Virus record (IMG/VR): IMGVR_UViG_3300044678_000690
Span: 1-20,178 of that record
Length of the DNA: 20,178 bases
Source of the DNA: a virus
Reading direction: 5' to 3' (one strand)
Made by a program: the position numbers and the translations under genes. This document shows, in pieces, positions 1 through 5,810 of this stretch. How positions within the stretch are numbered: position 1 is the first letter of the stretch; each line of letters opens with the position of its first letter. Below the pieces are notes generated by a model, which did not search any database, was not told where the DNA came from, and was given only the letters and a program-made list of their open reading frames with translations.

Positions 1-946
1 GGGAGGCTTGCTCAATCCTGAGCAATCCGCAAGATTCCTCGATTACATGTTCGATGCAACAGTAATCGGTAAAGTAGCACGTACAGTTCGAATGAGAGCT
101 GACACTACAGAGATTGATCGTATTGGCGTTGGCGAGAAGCTTATGAAGCTTGCAGCTGAAGCAGAGAACACTGGCACAAATGCTGCCGTACAATTCTCAA
201 AGATTTCTCTCACAACAAAGAAGCTTCGCCTAGATTGGGAGCTTTCAACTGAGTCTCTAGAAGACAACATTGAAGGTGCAGATCTAGAAGATCACATTGC
301 AAGACTTATGGCAACACAGGCTGGTAACGATCTTGAGGACGTAGTCCTTAACGGTAATACAGCTCTAACAAATGATGCACTATACAAGTCATTTGATGGT
401 GTTGTAAAGATTGCAAAGGCAAACGGCCACGTAGTAGCTGGAGCGGGCGCAAACGTGTCTCGTGAAATCTTCAACAAGGCACTTAAGGCTATGCCACGTA
501 AGTACAAGCAACGTCGTCCAGACCTACGCTTCCTTGCAGGCTCAAACCTAATTCAAGACTACTTGTACTCAACTTCACAGTTGGGTAACTACGGTTCTGC
601 TAACCCACAGGATATTGCTTCAAGCATCATCCGTGGAAATGAAGGCGGACTCGGTGGTCCAGCAGGGTATGTAGCGCCATTCGCATTTGGTATTCCAATT
701 GTTGAGGTTCCACTACTTAAGGAAACACAGACTGGCTCATATGCAACACCAACAGGAGATCACGGAGACGTTCACTTGACATTCCCTAATAACGTAGTTA
801 TTGGTATCAAGCGTGACGTAACTGTTTACCGATTCTTCTGGCCAAAGAAGGACTCAATCGAATATACAATGTATACTCGTGTGGGTACCCAAATTGAGCA
901 GGCAGATGCATGGGTAGTCGTTAAAGACGTTAAGGTTGCTTCTTAA
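1..946 (+). CDS. Major capsid protein, 5'-truncated by the window edge
   Basis: This is the coat subunit that assembles the icosahedral head. The reading frame is open to the left edge (first full codon at base 2, reading G-G-L-L-N-P-E-Q). The TTG at 8 is therefore probably internal and the true start lies upstream. The N-terminal part (F-L-D-Y-M-F-D-A-T then a basic R-T-V-R-M-R-A stretch and E-I-D-R-I-G-V-G-E) and the C-terminal beta-rich part (G-D-V-H-L-T-F-P-N-N-V-V-I-G-I, then Y-R-F-F-W-P) look like capsid proteins of long-tailed actinobacterial phages, presumably HK97-fold; the fold is inferred. It is the first gene before head-tail connector genes, the usual place for a capsid gene. Of 16 arginine codons 13 are CGN, unlike the AGA-rich genes that follow, which suggests high expression. 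A terminator follows directly. Portal or scaffold identities are unlikely given the order. Confidence 0.85.
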   Translation, partial: GGLLNPEQSARFLDYMFDATVIGKVARTVRMRADTTEIDRIGVGEKLMKLAAEAENTGTNAAVQFSKISLTTKKLRLDWELSTESLEDNIEGADLEDHIARLMATQAGNDLEDVVLNGNTALTNDALYKSFDGVVKIAKANGHVVAGAGANVSREIFNKALKAMPRKYKQRRPDLRFLAGSNLIQDYLYSTSQLGNYGSANPQDIASSIIRGNEGGLGGPAGYVAPFAFGIPIVEVPLLKETQTGSYATPTGDHGDVHLTFPNNVVIGIKRDVTVYRFFWPKKDSIEYTMYTRVGTQIEQADAWVVVKDVKVAS

Positions 947-966
947 TTTAAGAAATAACTTGCTGG

Positions 967-1000
967 AAAGGCCCCCAATTAATTTTGGGGGCTTTTCATT
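967..1000 (+). terminator. Rho-independent terminator after the capsid gene
   Basis: The arms aaggcccccaa (968-978) and ttgggggcttt (985-995) can pair with one G-T mismatch around a short AT loop, and the downstream side ends in a T-rich stretch (gcttttcattttaatttt). It lies 20 bases after the capsid stop codon and immediately before a promoter, so it probably ends or attenuates a capsid transcript before the connector genes. Confidence 0.8.
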
Positions 1001-1021
1001 TTAATTTTCTAGTGCTATAAT
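993..1021 (+). promoter_or_regulatory. Extended -10 promoter for the connector genes
   Basis: TATAAT at 1016-1021 is preceded by TGC, giving the extended -10 form TGnTATAAT. A weak -35 candidate, TTTTCA at 993-998, is 17 bases upstream and shares bases with the T-rich tail of the terminator. The predicted start is about 1028, leaving a short leader that carries the ribosome binding site AAAGGAG at 1035-1041 before the ATG at 1047. The same TGCTATAAT element recurs at 5103-5111. Confidence 0.65.
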
Positions 1022-1046
1022 TTATATACATACCAAAGGAGTATAT

Positions 1047-1445
1047 ATGTCATTTGACACACTTAAGGTCAAGGATCTAAAGACATTAGCAGCAAACTTT
1101 GCAGTTGATGTCGATGGACTAAAAAATAAAGCAGATGTAATTGCGGCACTTGCAGAAGAGGGAGTTACTTGGTCAGTTTACCAAGGTACACTCAAGAATA
1201 TTGAAAGCGCAAAAGAAGATGCAGATGAGATTCTTCCTAGACTGGATCCAAATCAAAAACTTGATGAAGATATGATTCTAGTAAAGATGGATAGACCAAA
1301 TGCTAGATATGATGCCCTAGGCTTCACATTTACAAGAGATCATCCATTCGTAGCAATGAAGCCCGATGTGGCTCAAGAAATTTTTGATAAGGAGGAAGGG
1401 TTTAGATTAGCTACCCCTAGAGAAGTACAGGAGTACTATAACTAA
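1047..1445 (+). CDS. Conserved small head protein with SAP/HeH-like N-terminus
   Basis: This 132 aa protein is encoded directly after the capsid gene and its terminator/promoter. Residues about 5-38 (L-K-V-K-D-L-K-T-L-A, then L-K-N-K-A-D-V-I-A-A-L) look like a short helix-extended-helix motif of the SAP/HeH/Rho-N type, which often binds nucleic acid in small phage head proteins. The C-terminal half contains a compact segment (G-F-T-F-T-R-D-H-P-F-V-A, then E-E-G-F-R-L-A-T-P-R-E) of the kind seen in conserved capsid-adjacent genes of actinobacterial phages. Start choice is clear: AAAGGAG lies five bases before the ATG. Position suggests a head accessory or head-tail joining role, but I cannot assign a specific function. 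No membrane segment or signal peptide is visible. Confidence 0.7.
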   Translation: MSFDTLKVKDLKTLAANFAVDVDGLKNKADVIAALAEEGVTWSVYQGTLKNIESAKEDADEILPRLDPNQKLDEDMILVKMDRPNARYDALGFTFTRDHPFVAMKPDVAQEIFDKEEGFRLATPREVQEYYN

Positions 1446-1454
1446 GCCTAACAA

Positions 1455-2438
1455 ATGGCAGAGATATATGTAAACACAAGCACACCTGCAACAACAAAGA
1501 TTTATGTAAAGGGTGAAGCTGTAACACCTAGCTCTCCAGTAACTGTCAAAGTTTATGACATAACTGGCGATCCAGTCATATCTCCACCAATTAATCCAAC
1601 ATCAATACTTACAACCCTTACAGCTGAGCAAAGCGAAGTTGATATAGGATCATACAGCGTTTATCTACCACTCTCGTACACAGCAAGAACAAGAAAGTTT
1701 AAGCTGGTATGGGAATGGCAGTACGAAGGCGCCTCATATTCTAATACAACAATGCTTGATATTGTAACTCCTTATGTAGATATACAAGAGGCTGCACAGG
1801 AAATGGGATTGGGTTCAGATTCTAATGATCCAAATCACAAGACCTATCAAGAGCTTAAGCTTGCTGAAAGATATGCAAGAAATATAATTGATGGCTATAC
1901 TGGTCAAAAGTTTTTCCTACATGATGATTATTTTTCTTCAGTAGGAAATGATTCTGACACTATGCCTCTTACTAAAAAAGTAAATAGACTTCACACCCTT
2001 CACGCAAATGATCAGCTACTTGTTGATAATTTAAATGAAGTCAATAACCTTGGGCTGACTATTGATATAACTACAAGCGGTTTTGGGCTAAAGGTAAATA
2101 TAGCATCTATTTTAGATAACGATGTTTATATAGCTAACGGAATGGTGCCTCCATCAATTCACGACTCTTCTCCAGATATATTTAGAAGGTCTAAGAATTA
2201 TAAGGTCTACGCCAGATTTGGATGGGAGTATGTTCCAAATGAGGTTCGTGACGCAGCTGTAGAAATAATGAAGATGTACTTTGCAAAAGATCGTGTTTGG
2301 AAAGACAGGTACGTTAAAAAGGTTTCCACAACAGATTGGGACTTCGAGTATTCTTCAGAAGCATTTAGCGGAACTGGCTCTTCATACGCAGACAAGCTAC
2401 TTGCAGACTATGTAATAACACAAATGGTTTTGGTGTAA
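1455..2438 (+). CDS. Head-tail adaptor (connector) with extra N-terminal beta domain
   Basis: This 327 aa protein probably docks under the portal as the first ring of the head-tail connector. Residues about 1-105 are beta-rich (I-Y-V-K-G-E-A-V-T, then F-K-L-V-W-E-W) and resemble an Ig-like or tail-sheath-type accessory domain. The remainder starts with a helical adaptor-like stretch (Y-V-D-I-Q-E-A-A-Q-E-M, then Y-A-R-N-I-I-D-G-Y-T-G). It ends with V-R-D-A-A-V-E-I-M-K-M-Y-F-A-K-D-R-V-W-K, a pattern typical of HK97 gp6/SPP1 gp15-type adaptors. It is longer than the usual 100-200 aa adaptor because of the N-terminal domain. No good Shine-Dalgarno sequence lies just before the ATG (nearest AGGAG is about 20 bases away), so translation may be coupled to the stop codon nine bases upstream. 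It overlaps the next gene by one base (TAATG). Confidence 0.65.
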   Translation: MAEIYVNTSTPATTKIYVKGEAVTPSSPVTVKVYDITGDPVISPPINPTSILTTLTAEQSEVDIGSYSVYLPLSYTARTRKFKLVWEWQYEGASYSNTTMLDIVTPYVDIQEAAQEMGLGSDSNDPNHKTYQELKLAERYARNIIDGYTGQKFFLHDDYFSSVGNDSDTMPLTKKVNRLHTLHANDQLLVDNLNEVNNLGLTIDITTSGFGLKVNIASILDNDVYIANGMVPPSIHDSSPDIFRRSKNYKVYARFGWEYVPNEVRDAAVEIMKMYFAKDRVWKDRYVKKVSTTDWDFEYSSEAFSGTGSSYADKLLADYVITQMVLV

Positions 2439-2863
2439 TGTTTGACTTAGTAGATGGCCTTATGACCATGAAGATGGATGTATATAGACAAACTGAGCAG
2501 CAGGATAAAGATACTGGGGCAATGATAAGAGAGTTTTCTTTTATAAAAACAATTGATTGCTATGCTAGAGGAGTAATTACCGAAAGCAGAAACAGGTCTA
2601 ATGATAGCCAGAAGTTTTCAAATAAATATTCAAACAACCAATACATAGAGGCTAGAACATCTGACAGATTAACTGCAAGAGATAAGGTTAAGAATATCCG
2701 AGATGTAAATGGAAAGCCTATCTGGTATGAGCTAAACTATCCAAGCGATACAGATACAGTTTTTGATGTCGTAGGAACCACACCAATCTCAGACCCATTT
2801 GGAAATGTTGTAGGTTACAACTCTTCATTACAAAGAGCGGAGAATCAACAAATTGGCATCTGA
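2438..2863 (+). CDS. Head closure (stopper) protein, putative
   Basis: This 141 aa protein is placed where the head-completion or stopper protein (SPP1 gp16 / HK97 gp7-like position) is normally encoded, between the adaptor and the neck/tail terminator genes. It begins with M-K-M-D-V-Y-R-Q-T, a feature of small closure proteins that start with a strand describing a short beta barrel. It then has beta-rich segments around I-D-C-Y-A-R-G-V and Q-Y-I-E-A-R-T. The start overlaps the stop of the previous gene (TAATG), implying translational coupling. Nine of its ten arginine codons are AGA/AGG, in sharp contrast to the tail tube gene. The assignment rests mostly on gene order and size; no signature motif is decisive. 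Confidence 0.55.
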   Translation: MFDLVDGLMTMKMDVYRQTEQQDKDTGAMIREFSFIKTIDCYARGVITESRNRSNDSQKFSNKYSNNQYIEARTSDRLTARDKVKNIRDVNGKPIWYELNYPSDTDTVFDVVGTTPISDPFGNVVGYNSSLQRAENQQIGI

Positions 2864-3644
2864 AGTTTTAGCAATTAAAGCAGCAAGCGGATTAGTTAAC
2901 CTTATGGCTAATAAGCCAGTAAGTGGTGCAATAAGAGATAGTACAGTTGCACAAATATCTGCTGCATTGTTTTATAAAACAAATGTCATGGCCAAGCTTG
3001 CAGAAAATCCTCAATTTCAATCGGCATTTAGAAATGTAATCTTTGATCAACTTCAAGTTGATTTTGGAGACTATGTAGATGCTAAGGCAAGAACAGCACC
3101 TAAATCTTTTCACCATGTTTATGAGTGGGGTAGAATAGGCGACGATCAGGCAAGATTATTTAAACTAAAGCAGCTCCCAGCCGATGGACTTTCTCTAAAA
3201 GTTAATTATGAACTAACGGACTCCAAATCTTTTGTTCCTTCTGAAAACTCTAACAATAAACATGTGTTTGTCAAGAAAGCTTCGATTATGGAAGAAGGCA
3301 AGACAGTAGTTATTGCCCCAAGGTTTTCTGAAAGACTCGTATTTGATATTGATGGATACACAATATTTATGCCAAAGGGAGAATCTGTTACTGTTAAAAA
3401 GCCAGGCGGAGCTGCAACTAAAAATGCATTCTTTGCACAATACAGATACTTCTTTACTGGGCAGCTAGTTAATATGTCTATAAAAAAATCGGGATTCCAA
3501 AGACTATTTAATTCATCATTGTCTAGAGCATTAGGTGTACCAGCACAAGTTAAATCAGTTAAGTATAGCTTCTCTCCAAATCAATTGGCAAATGAAGCAG
3601 AAATTGCAACATCAGCAGCATTTGCGAGGTTAGTAAATGGCTAA
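2853..3644 (+). CDS. Neck / head-tail joining protein, putative
   Basis: This 263 aa protein begins at TTG 2853, overlapping the previous gene by 11 bases. The start is supported by GGAGA at 2839-2843, nine bases upstream. The N-terminal third is helical (V-L-A-I-K-A-A-S-G-L-V-N-L, then Q-F-Q-S-A-F-R-N-V-I-F-D-Q-L). A middle beta-rich region follows (H-H-V-Y-E-W-G-R-I-G, then G-K-T-V-V-I-A-P). It contains no recognised catalytic motif, signal peptide or membrane segment. Its place between the closure protein and the tail terminator matches the HK97 gp10-like neck protein position, but it is longer than that family (about 120-150 aa). The role is therefore inferred from synteny. It overlaps the next gene by eight bases. 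Confidence 0.5.
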   Translation: MASEVLAIKAASGLVNLMANKPVSGAIRDSTVAQISAALFYKTNVMAKLAENPQFQSAFRNVIFDQLQVDFGDYVDAKARTAPKSFHHVYEWGRIGDDQARLFKLKQLPADGLSLKVNYELTDSKSFVPSENSNNKHVFVKKASIMEEGKTVVIAPRFSERLVFDIDGYTIFMPKGESVTVKKPGGAATKNAFFAQYRYFFTGQLVNMSIKKSGFQRLFNSSLSRALGVPAQVKSVKYSFSPNQLANEAEIATSAAFARLVNG

Positions 3645-4146
3645 TTATAAACTAGATGCAATGTTTGAAATAAGAAAGTTTTTGTGGAATAGACTCACAT
3701 GGCTTGGCATATTTGATGAAGAAAACTATTATTCAGATAATCTAAATGAGACCCTTGTCCCAATTGTCCCAGTCCAGCAACAGCCAGAGATGAATCAGTT
3801 CCTTAGCGGAAAGAAGCATATAGTATATGACAAGGTTGGAATGTCATATGAGAACAACTGGATGATATGCTGCGAGCAGATCCTTCTCACCCTATATTCA
3901 CCAGACTTGCTGGATATTGTTGAGATGAGAAACTTCCTTACAGATGAATTTAGAAGAATGGATGAGTCTGCCAGAGATGTGAATAAATGGGCGGGACTAT
4001 CAGATAAATTCAAGTTTCATAGCATCCATATAGCAGATATATCATCTACAGCCCCATCAGAAGAGATACAAGGCTTTTATGCAGCAGATGTAATATTAGA
4101 GGTAAAGTACTCAAGGATAACAAATGGGCAGGGAAGGTTTGCCTAG
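3637..4146 (+). CDS. Tail terminator protein, putative
   Basis: This 169 aa protein is encoded just before the tail tube gene, the usual place of the tail terminator (lambda gpU / SPP1 gp17 type) that caps the growing tube and sets the joining end. The N-terminal helix (A-M-F-E-I-R-K-F-L-W-N-R-L) is followed by I-V-P-V-Q-Q-Q-P-E. Later comes a helix-strand region (L-L-D-I-V-E-M-R-N-F-L-T-D-E-F-R-R-M, then F-Y-A-A-D-V-I-L-E-V-K-Y) reminiscent of the alpha/beta terminator fold. GAGG at 3626-3629 is seven bases before the ATG, which overlaps the preceding stop by eight bases. The gene ends the AGA-rich connector operon. No terminator hairpin follows it, so read-through into the tail tube is possible. 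Confidence 0.6.
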   Translation: MANYKLDAMFEIRKFLWNRLTWLGIFDEENYYSDNLNETLVPIVPVQQQPEMNQFLSGKKHIVYDKVGMSYENNWMICCEQILLTLYSPDLLDIVEMRNFLTDEFRRMDESARDVNKWAGLSDKFKFHSIHIADISSTAPSEEIQGFYAADVILEVKYSRITNGQGRFA

Positions 4147-4147
4147 T

Positions 4148-4176
4148 TTGCCTTTTATAAGCTAGTAGAGTAAAAT
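4148..4176 (+). promoter_or_regulatory. Possible promoter before the tail tube gene
   Basis: TTGCCT at 4148-4153 and TAAAAT at 4171-4176 are separated by 17 bases, each a partial match to the consensus -35 and -10. The predicted start near 4183 would leave a leader of about 65 bases containing an alternating AT run (4207-4218). Support is weak but fits the separate, high expression expected of the tube gene. Confidence 0.35.
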
Positions 4177-4233
4177 TAGAACAGAGGAAAGGGCCTAGCC
4201 AGCCACATATATATATATTAATTTCATGAAATC

Positions 4234-4239
4234 AGGAGG
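4234..4239 (+). promoter_or_regulatory. Ribosome binding site that selects the tail tube start
   Basis: AGGAGG lies inside the longer open frame that begins at ATG 4226 and is ten bases before ATG 4250. A ribosome bound here would start at 4250, giving M-A-Y-Q-N-T-G. The upstream ATG 4226 has no such site and sits in the centre of a 12-base palindrome (4221-4232). Confidence 0.65.
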
Positions 4240-4249
4240 CAATACAATT

Positions 4250-5032
4250 ATGGCATATCAAAATACAGGTGACGCTAAGAATATTCTTGTTGGCGCATCA
4301 CCACTATTTTTGTCAGTAGAAGACTCAACAACACCAGGTTACGTCACAAACATGGAAGCGGGAGTAGCGAAATCTTTCGTTGCAGATAAAAACCGTCTTG
4401 TACCAGGATTTGTGGAAGCAGAGTCTTATACTACAACACTAAACAAAGTTTTACCAGCTACAGCAGCTACACAACAGACATCACCAACAGAGGCAAACCC
4501 TCTAAAGGGTGCAGCATACCGTAACGTTGGTTACACAAATAACGGTCTTCAGATCAGTTACCAGCCAACATACGATTCTGTAACAGTTGATCAGCTTCTA
4601 GATACAGCTAAGCTATTTAAATCTGCAATGCAGGTTCAAATTTCAACTGAAATGGCAGAAGGAACTCTAGAAAATATTCTTGCAGTATTTGGCCAGAAGT
4701 CAGATACACTAAAGCCAAAGAAGGGTGGAACTCCAGAAGCAGTACTAACAGGACTAGCAGCAGAAGATCACCTTGGCCTAGAAGCAGGTGCACTTGGTTC
4801 AGCTCCAACAGAGCGTCAACTAATTGCAATTGGACAGGCTCCAACATCAGAAGCAGCAGCAACTGAGCGTGTATACTATGCACGTCGTGTTTTGTCTGTT
4901 GAGCAGTCACAGTTCTCTTTGGCTCGTACAGCAGCAACAACATTCCCAGTAACATTCCGTCTTCTACCAGACGGTAATTATACTGGTTCAGAATACGGTA
5001 AGATTATTGACCGTGTACTAGCATTAAACTAA
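4250..5032 (+). CDS. Tail tube (major tail) protein
   Basis: This 260 aa protein probably polymerises into hexameric rings to form the tail tube around the tape measure. Evidence is position (after the tail terminator, before the two frameshift-linked chaperones), size, and composition. It is rich in Thr, Ala and Gly with beta-strand patches near L-V-G-A-S-P-L-F-L-S-V and F-P-V-T-F-R-L-L-P-D-G. All nine arginine codons are CGT, as in the capsid gene and unlike the AGA-rich neighbours, which marks a highly expressed virion protein. I chose ATG 4250 because AGGAGG at 4234-4239 precedes it; starting at 4226 would add M-K-S-G-G-N-T-I. A strong hairpin follows 14 bases after the stop, making this close to a monocistronic unit. 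Confidence 0.8.
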   Translation: MAYQNTGDAKNILVGASPLFLSVEDSTTPGYVTNMEAGVAKSFVADKNRLVPGFVEAESYTTTLNKVLPATAATQQTSPTEANPLKGAAYRNVGYTNNGLQISYQPTYDSVTVDQLLDTAKLFKSAMQVQISTEMAEGTLENILAVFGQKSDTLKPKKGGTPEAVLTGLAAEDHLGLEAGALGSAPTERQLIAIGQAPTSEAAATERVYYARRVLSVEQSQFSLARTAATTFPVTFRLLPDGNYTGSEYGKIIDRVLALN

Positions 5033-5046
5033 TTATATAAATAATT

Positions 5047-5084
5047 AACACTAAAGCCCTCAAGAAATTGGGGGCTTTAGTGTT
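5047..5084 (+). terminator. Strong GNRA-capped hairpin after the tail tube gene
   Basis: Arms aacactaaagccctcaa (5047-5063) and ttgggggctttagtgtt (5068-5084) pair over 17 positions with a single G-T pair and enclose the tetraloop gaaa. The T-tract expected of an intrinsic terminator is short (only gtacccg follows), so it may act as a terminator, an RNA-stabilising 3' structure, or both. Confidence 0.75.
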
Positions 5085-5111
5085 GTACCCGTATAATGGT
5101 TATGCTATAAT
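5083..5111 (+). promoter_or_regulatory. Extended -10 promoter for chaperones and tape measure
   Basis: TATAAT at 5106-5111 is preceded by TGC (TGCTATAAT, identical to 1013-1021). A weak -35 candidate, TTGTAC at 5083-5088, lies 17 bases upstream and overlaps the hairpin end. A second TATAAT occurs at 5092-5097. The predicted start near 5118 leaves a leader of about 22 bases with AAGGAGG at 5128-5134 before the TTG start. Confidence 0.6.
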
Positions 5112-5139
5112 AATTTAGACGATCCTTAAGGAGGATAAA

Positions 5140-5472
5140 TTGGCAAGTACAGTATATGATGTAGAAGAGATTGAACTACAAAGCGGAGCTAAAGTAAAGC
5201 TCAAGCCATTATCAATCAAGCAACTACGAAAGTTTATGGAAGTAATTAAGAAAGTGCAAGACGCAGAAGATGAGACTGCAACACTTGGCATTTTGGTTGA
5301 AGCGTGTGGAGTAGCATTAGAAACTCAACTGCCAGATCTAGTTGCTGATCTTGACAAGCTCGAAGATGCATTGGATGTTCCAACAATTAATAGAATCCTT
5401 GAAGTTTGCGGAGGAATTAAGATGGACGACCCAAACCTAATAGCGGCAGCGGTACTGGCTGGTCAGAACTAG
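5140..5472 (+). CDS. Tail assembly chaperone G (short, non-shifted product)
   Basis: This 110 aa protein is the unshifted product of the tail assembly chaperone pair, functionally like lambda gpG. These proteins bind the tape measure during assembly and are not kept in the virion. It starts at TTG 5140 behind a strong AAGGAGG five bases upstream. The protein has a short beta start (V-Y-D-V-E-E-I-E-L), a helical middle (I-K-Q-L-R-K-F-M-E-V-I-K-K-V) and D-V-P-T-I-N-R-I-L-E-V-C-G-G, a layout usual for phage tail chaperones. The last 12 codons overlap the -1 open frame that encodes the T part. A slippery heptamer CCCAAAC at 5430-5436 is in the correct register. Position directly before the tape measure and the frameshift make the identification strong. 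Confidence 0.85.
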   Translation: MASTVYDVEEIELQSGAKVKLKPLSIKQLRKFMEVIKKVQDAEDETATLGILVEACGVALETQLPDLVADLDKLEDALDVPTINRILEVCGGIKMDDPNLIAAAVLAGQN

Positions 5473-5810
5473 ATTTAGCCGCTTTAGAGGGACAAGTTTT
5501 TCTTTTAGGACATTGGAAGAATTACGAAGATTTAGAAGAAAATTTATCAATGCCAGAATTGATTCAGACCATAACAGCAATGAATCAAAAAGAACATAAC
5601 CAGAGAAAGTTTGCAGCATCGCTAAAGGGAATCCAATTAGATGATGATGCAGAAGAAGAAAAAGAAAAAGGTTCTACCTTTGAAGATATCCAAAGAAGAG
5701 CCCTTGGAATTAAAGCATCAGCAGATGATGTTGTTGGTTTACAAGGACCCTTCGCAGCACAAGCTGGATTTGGAATTGGCGCAGGGTTAGGATACTCTAG
5801 GAGTAATTAG
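5140..5810 (+). CDS. Tail assembly chaperone G-T, made by -1 frameshift
   Basis: This is the extended chaperone, joining 5140-5436 to 5436-5810, about 223 aa. After the Asn codon at 5434-5436 the ribosome would slip back one base and read P-N-S-G-S-G-T-G-W-S-E-L-D-L-A-A-L-E-G. It then reads Q-V-F-L-L-G-H-W-K-N-Y-E-D-L-E and M-P-E-L-I-Q-T-I-T-A-M. This reads as the well-conserved T domain of tail chaperones and has no start codon and binding site of its own at its natural beginning. The -1 frame is open only from 5421, so the shift must fall between 5421 and 5472. The T half ends in an acidic/basic linker and G-L-G-Y-S-R-S-N. Its stop overlaps the tape measure start by one base (TAGTG). The T domain is expected to bind tube subunits while G binds the tape measure. 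Confidence 0.85.
5430..5483 (+). promoter_or_regulatory. Programmed -1 frameshift site with downstream stem
   Basis: The zero-frame codons GAC CCA AAC contain the canonical X-XXY-YYZ heptamer C CCA AAC (5430-5436), on which both tRNAs can re-pair as CCC AAA. Five bases downstream, agcggc (5442-5447) can pair with gccgct (5478-5483) as a GC-rich 6-bp stem around a 30-base loop. An alternative is agcgg (5448-5452) with ccgct (5479-5483). The stem has the spacing usual for stimulatory elements; a pseudoknot is possible but not clear. The zero-frame stop (5470-5472) lies in the loop. Confidence 0.85.

Noticed and set aside
8-10. TTG start of the capsid gene
   Set aside because: No upstream binding site is visible and codons before it (G-G-L) stay in frame to the window edge, so the gene probably begins outside the window.
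1437-1442. TATAAC before the adaptor gene as a promoter
   Set aside because: No extended -10 TGn, no -35, and it lies within the end of the preceding coding sequence; a chance match in AT-rich DNA.
4137-4153. Possible terminator after the tail terminator gene
   Set aside because: It is a direct repeat (gtttgcct twice), not an inverted repeat, so it cannot form a hairpin.
4207-4218. Alternating AT run as a functional repeat
   Set aside because: Too short and simple to assign; probably just AT-rich leader sequence.
4617-4955. Minus-strand open frame of 112 codons under the tail tube gene
   Set aside because: Very Leu-rich low-complexity translation that mirrors the GCA/CAG-rich tube gene on the other strand; no binding site and fully inside a well-supported gene.
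5550-5810. Separate gene starting at ATG 5550
   Set aside because: The open frame continues upstream to 5421 with conserved chaperone sequence and a slippery site, so this is the tail of the frameshifted G-T protein.
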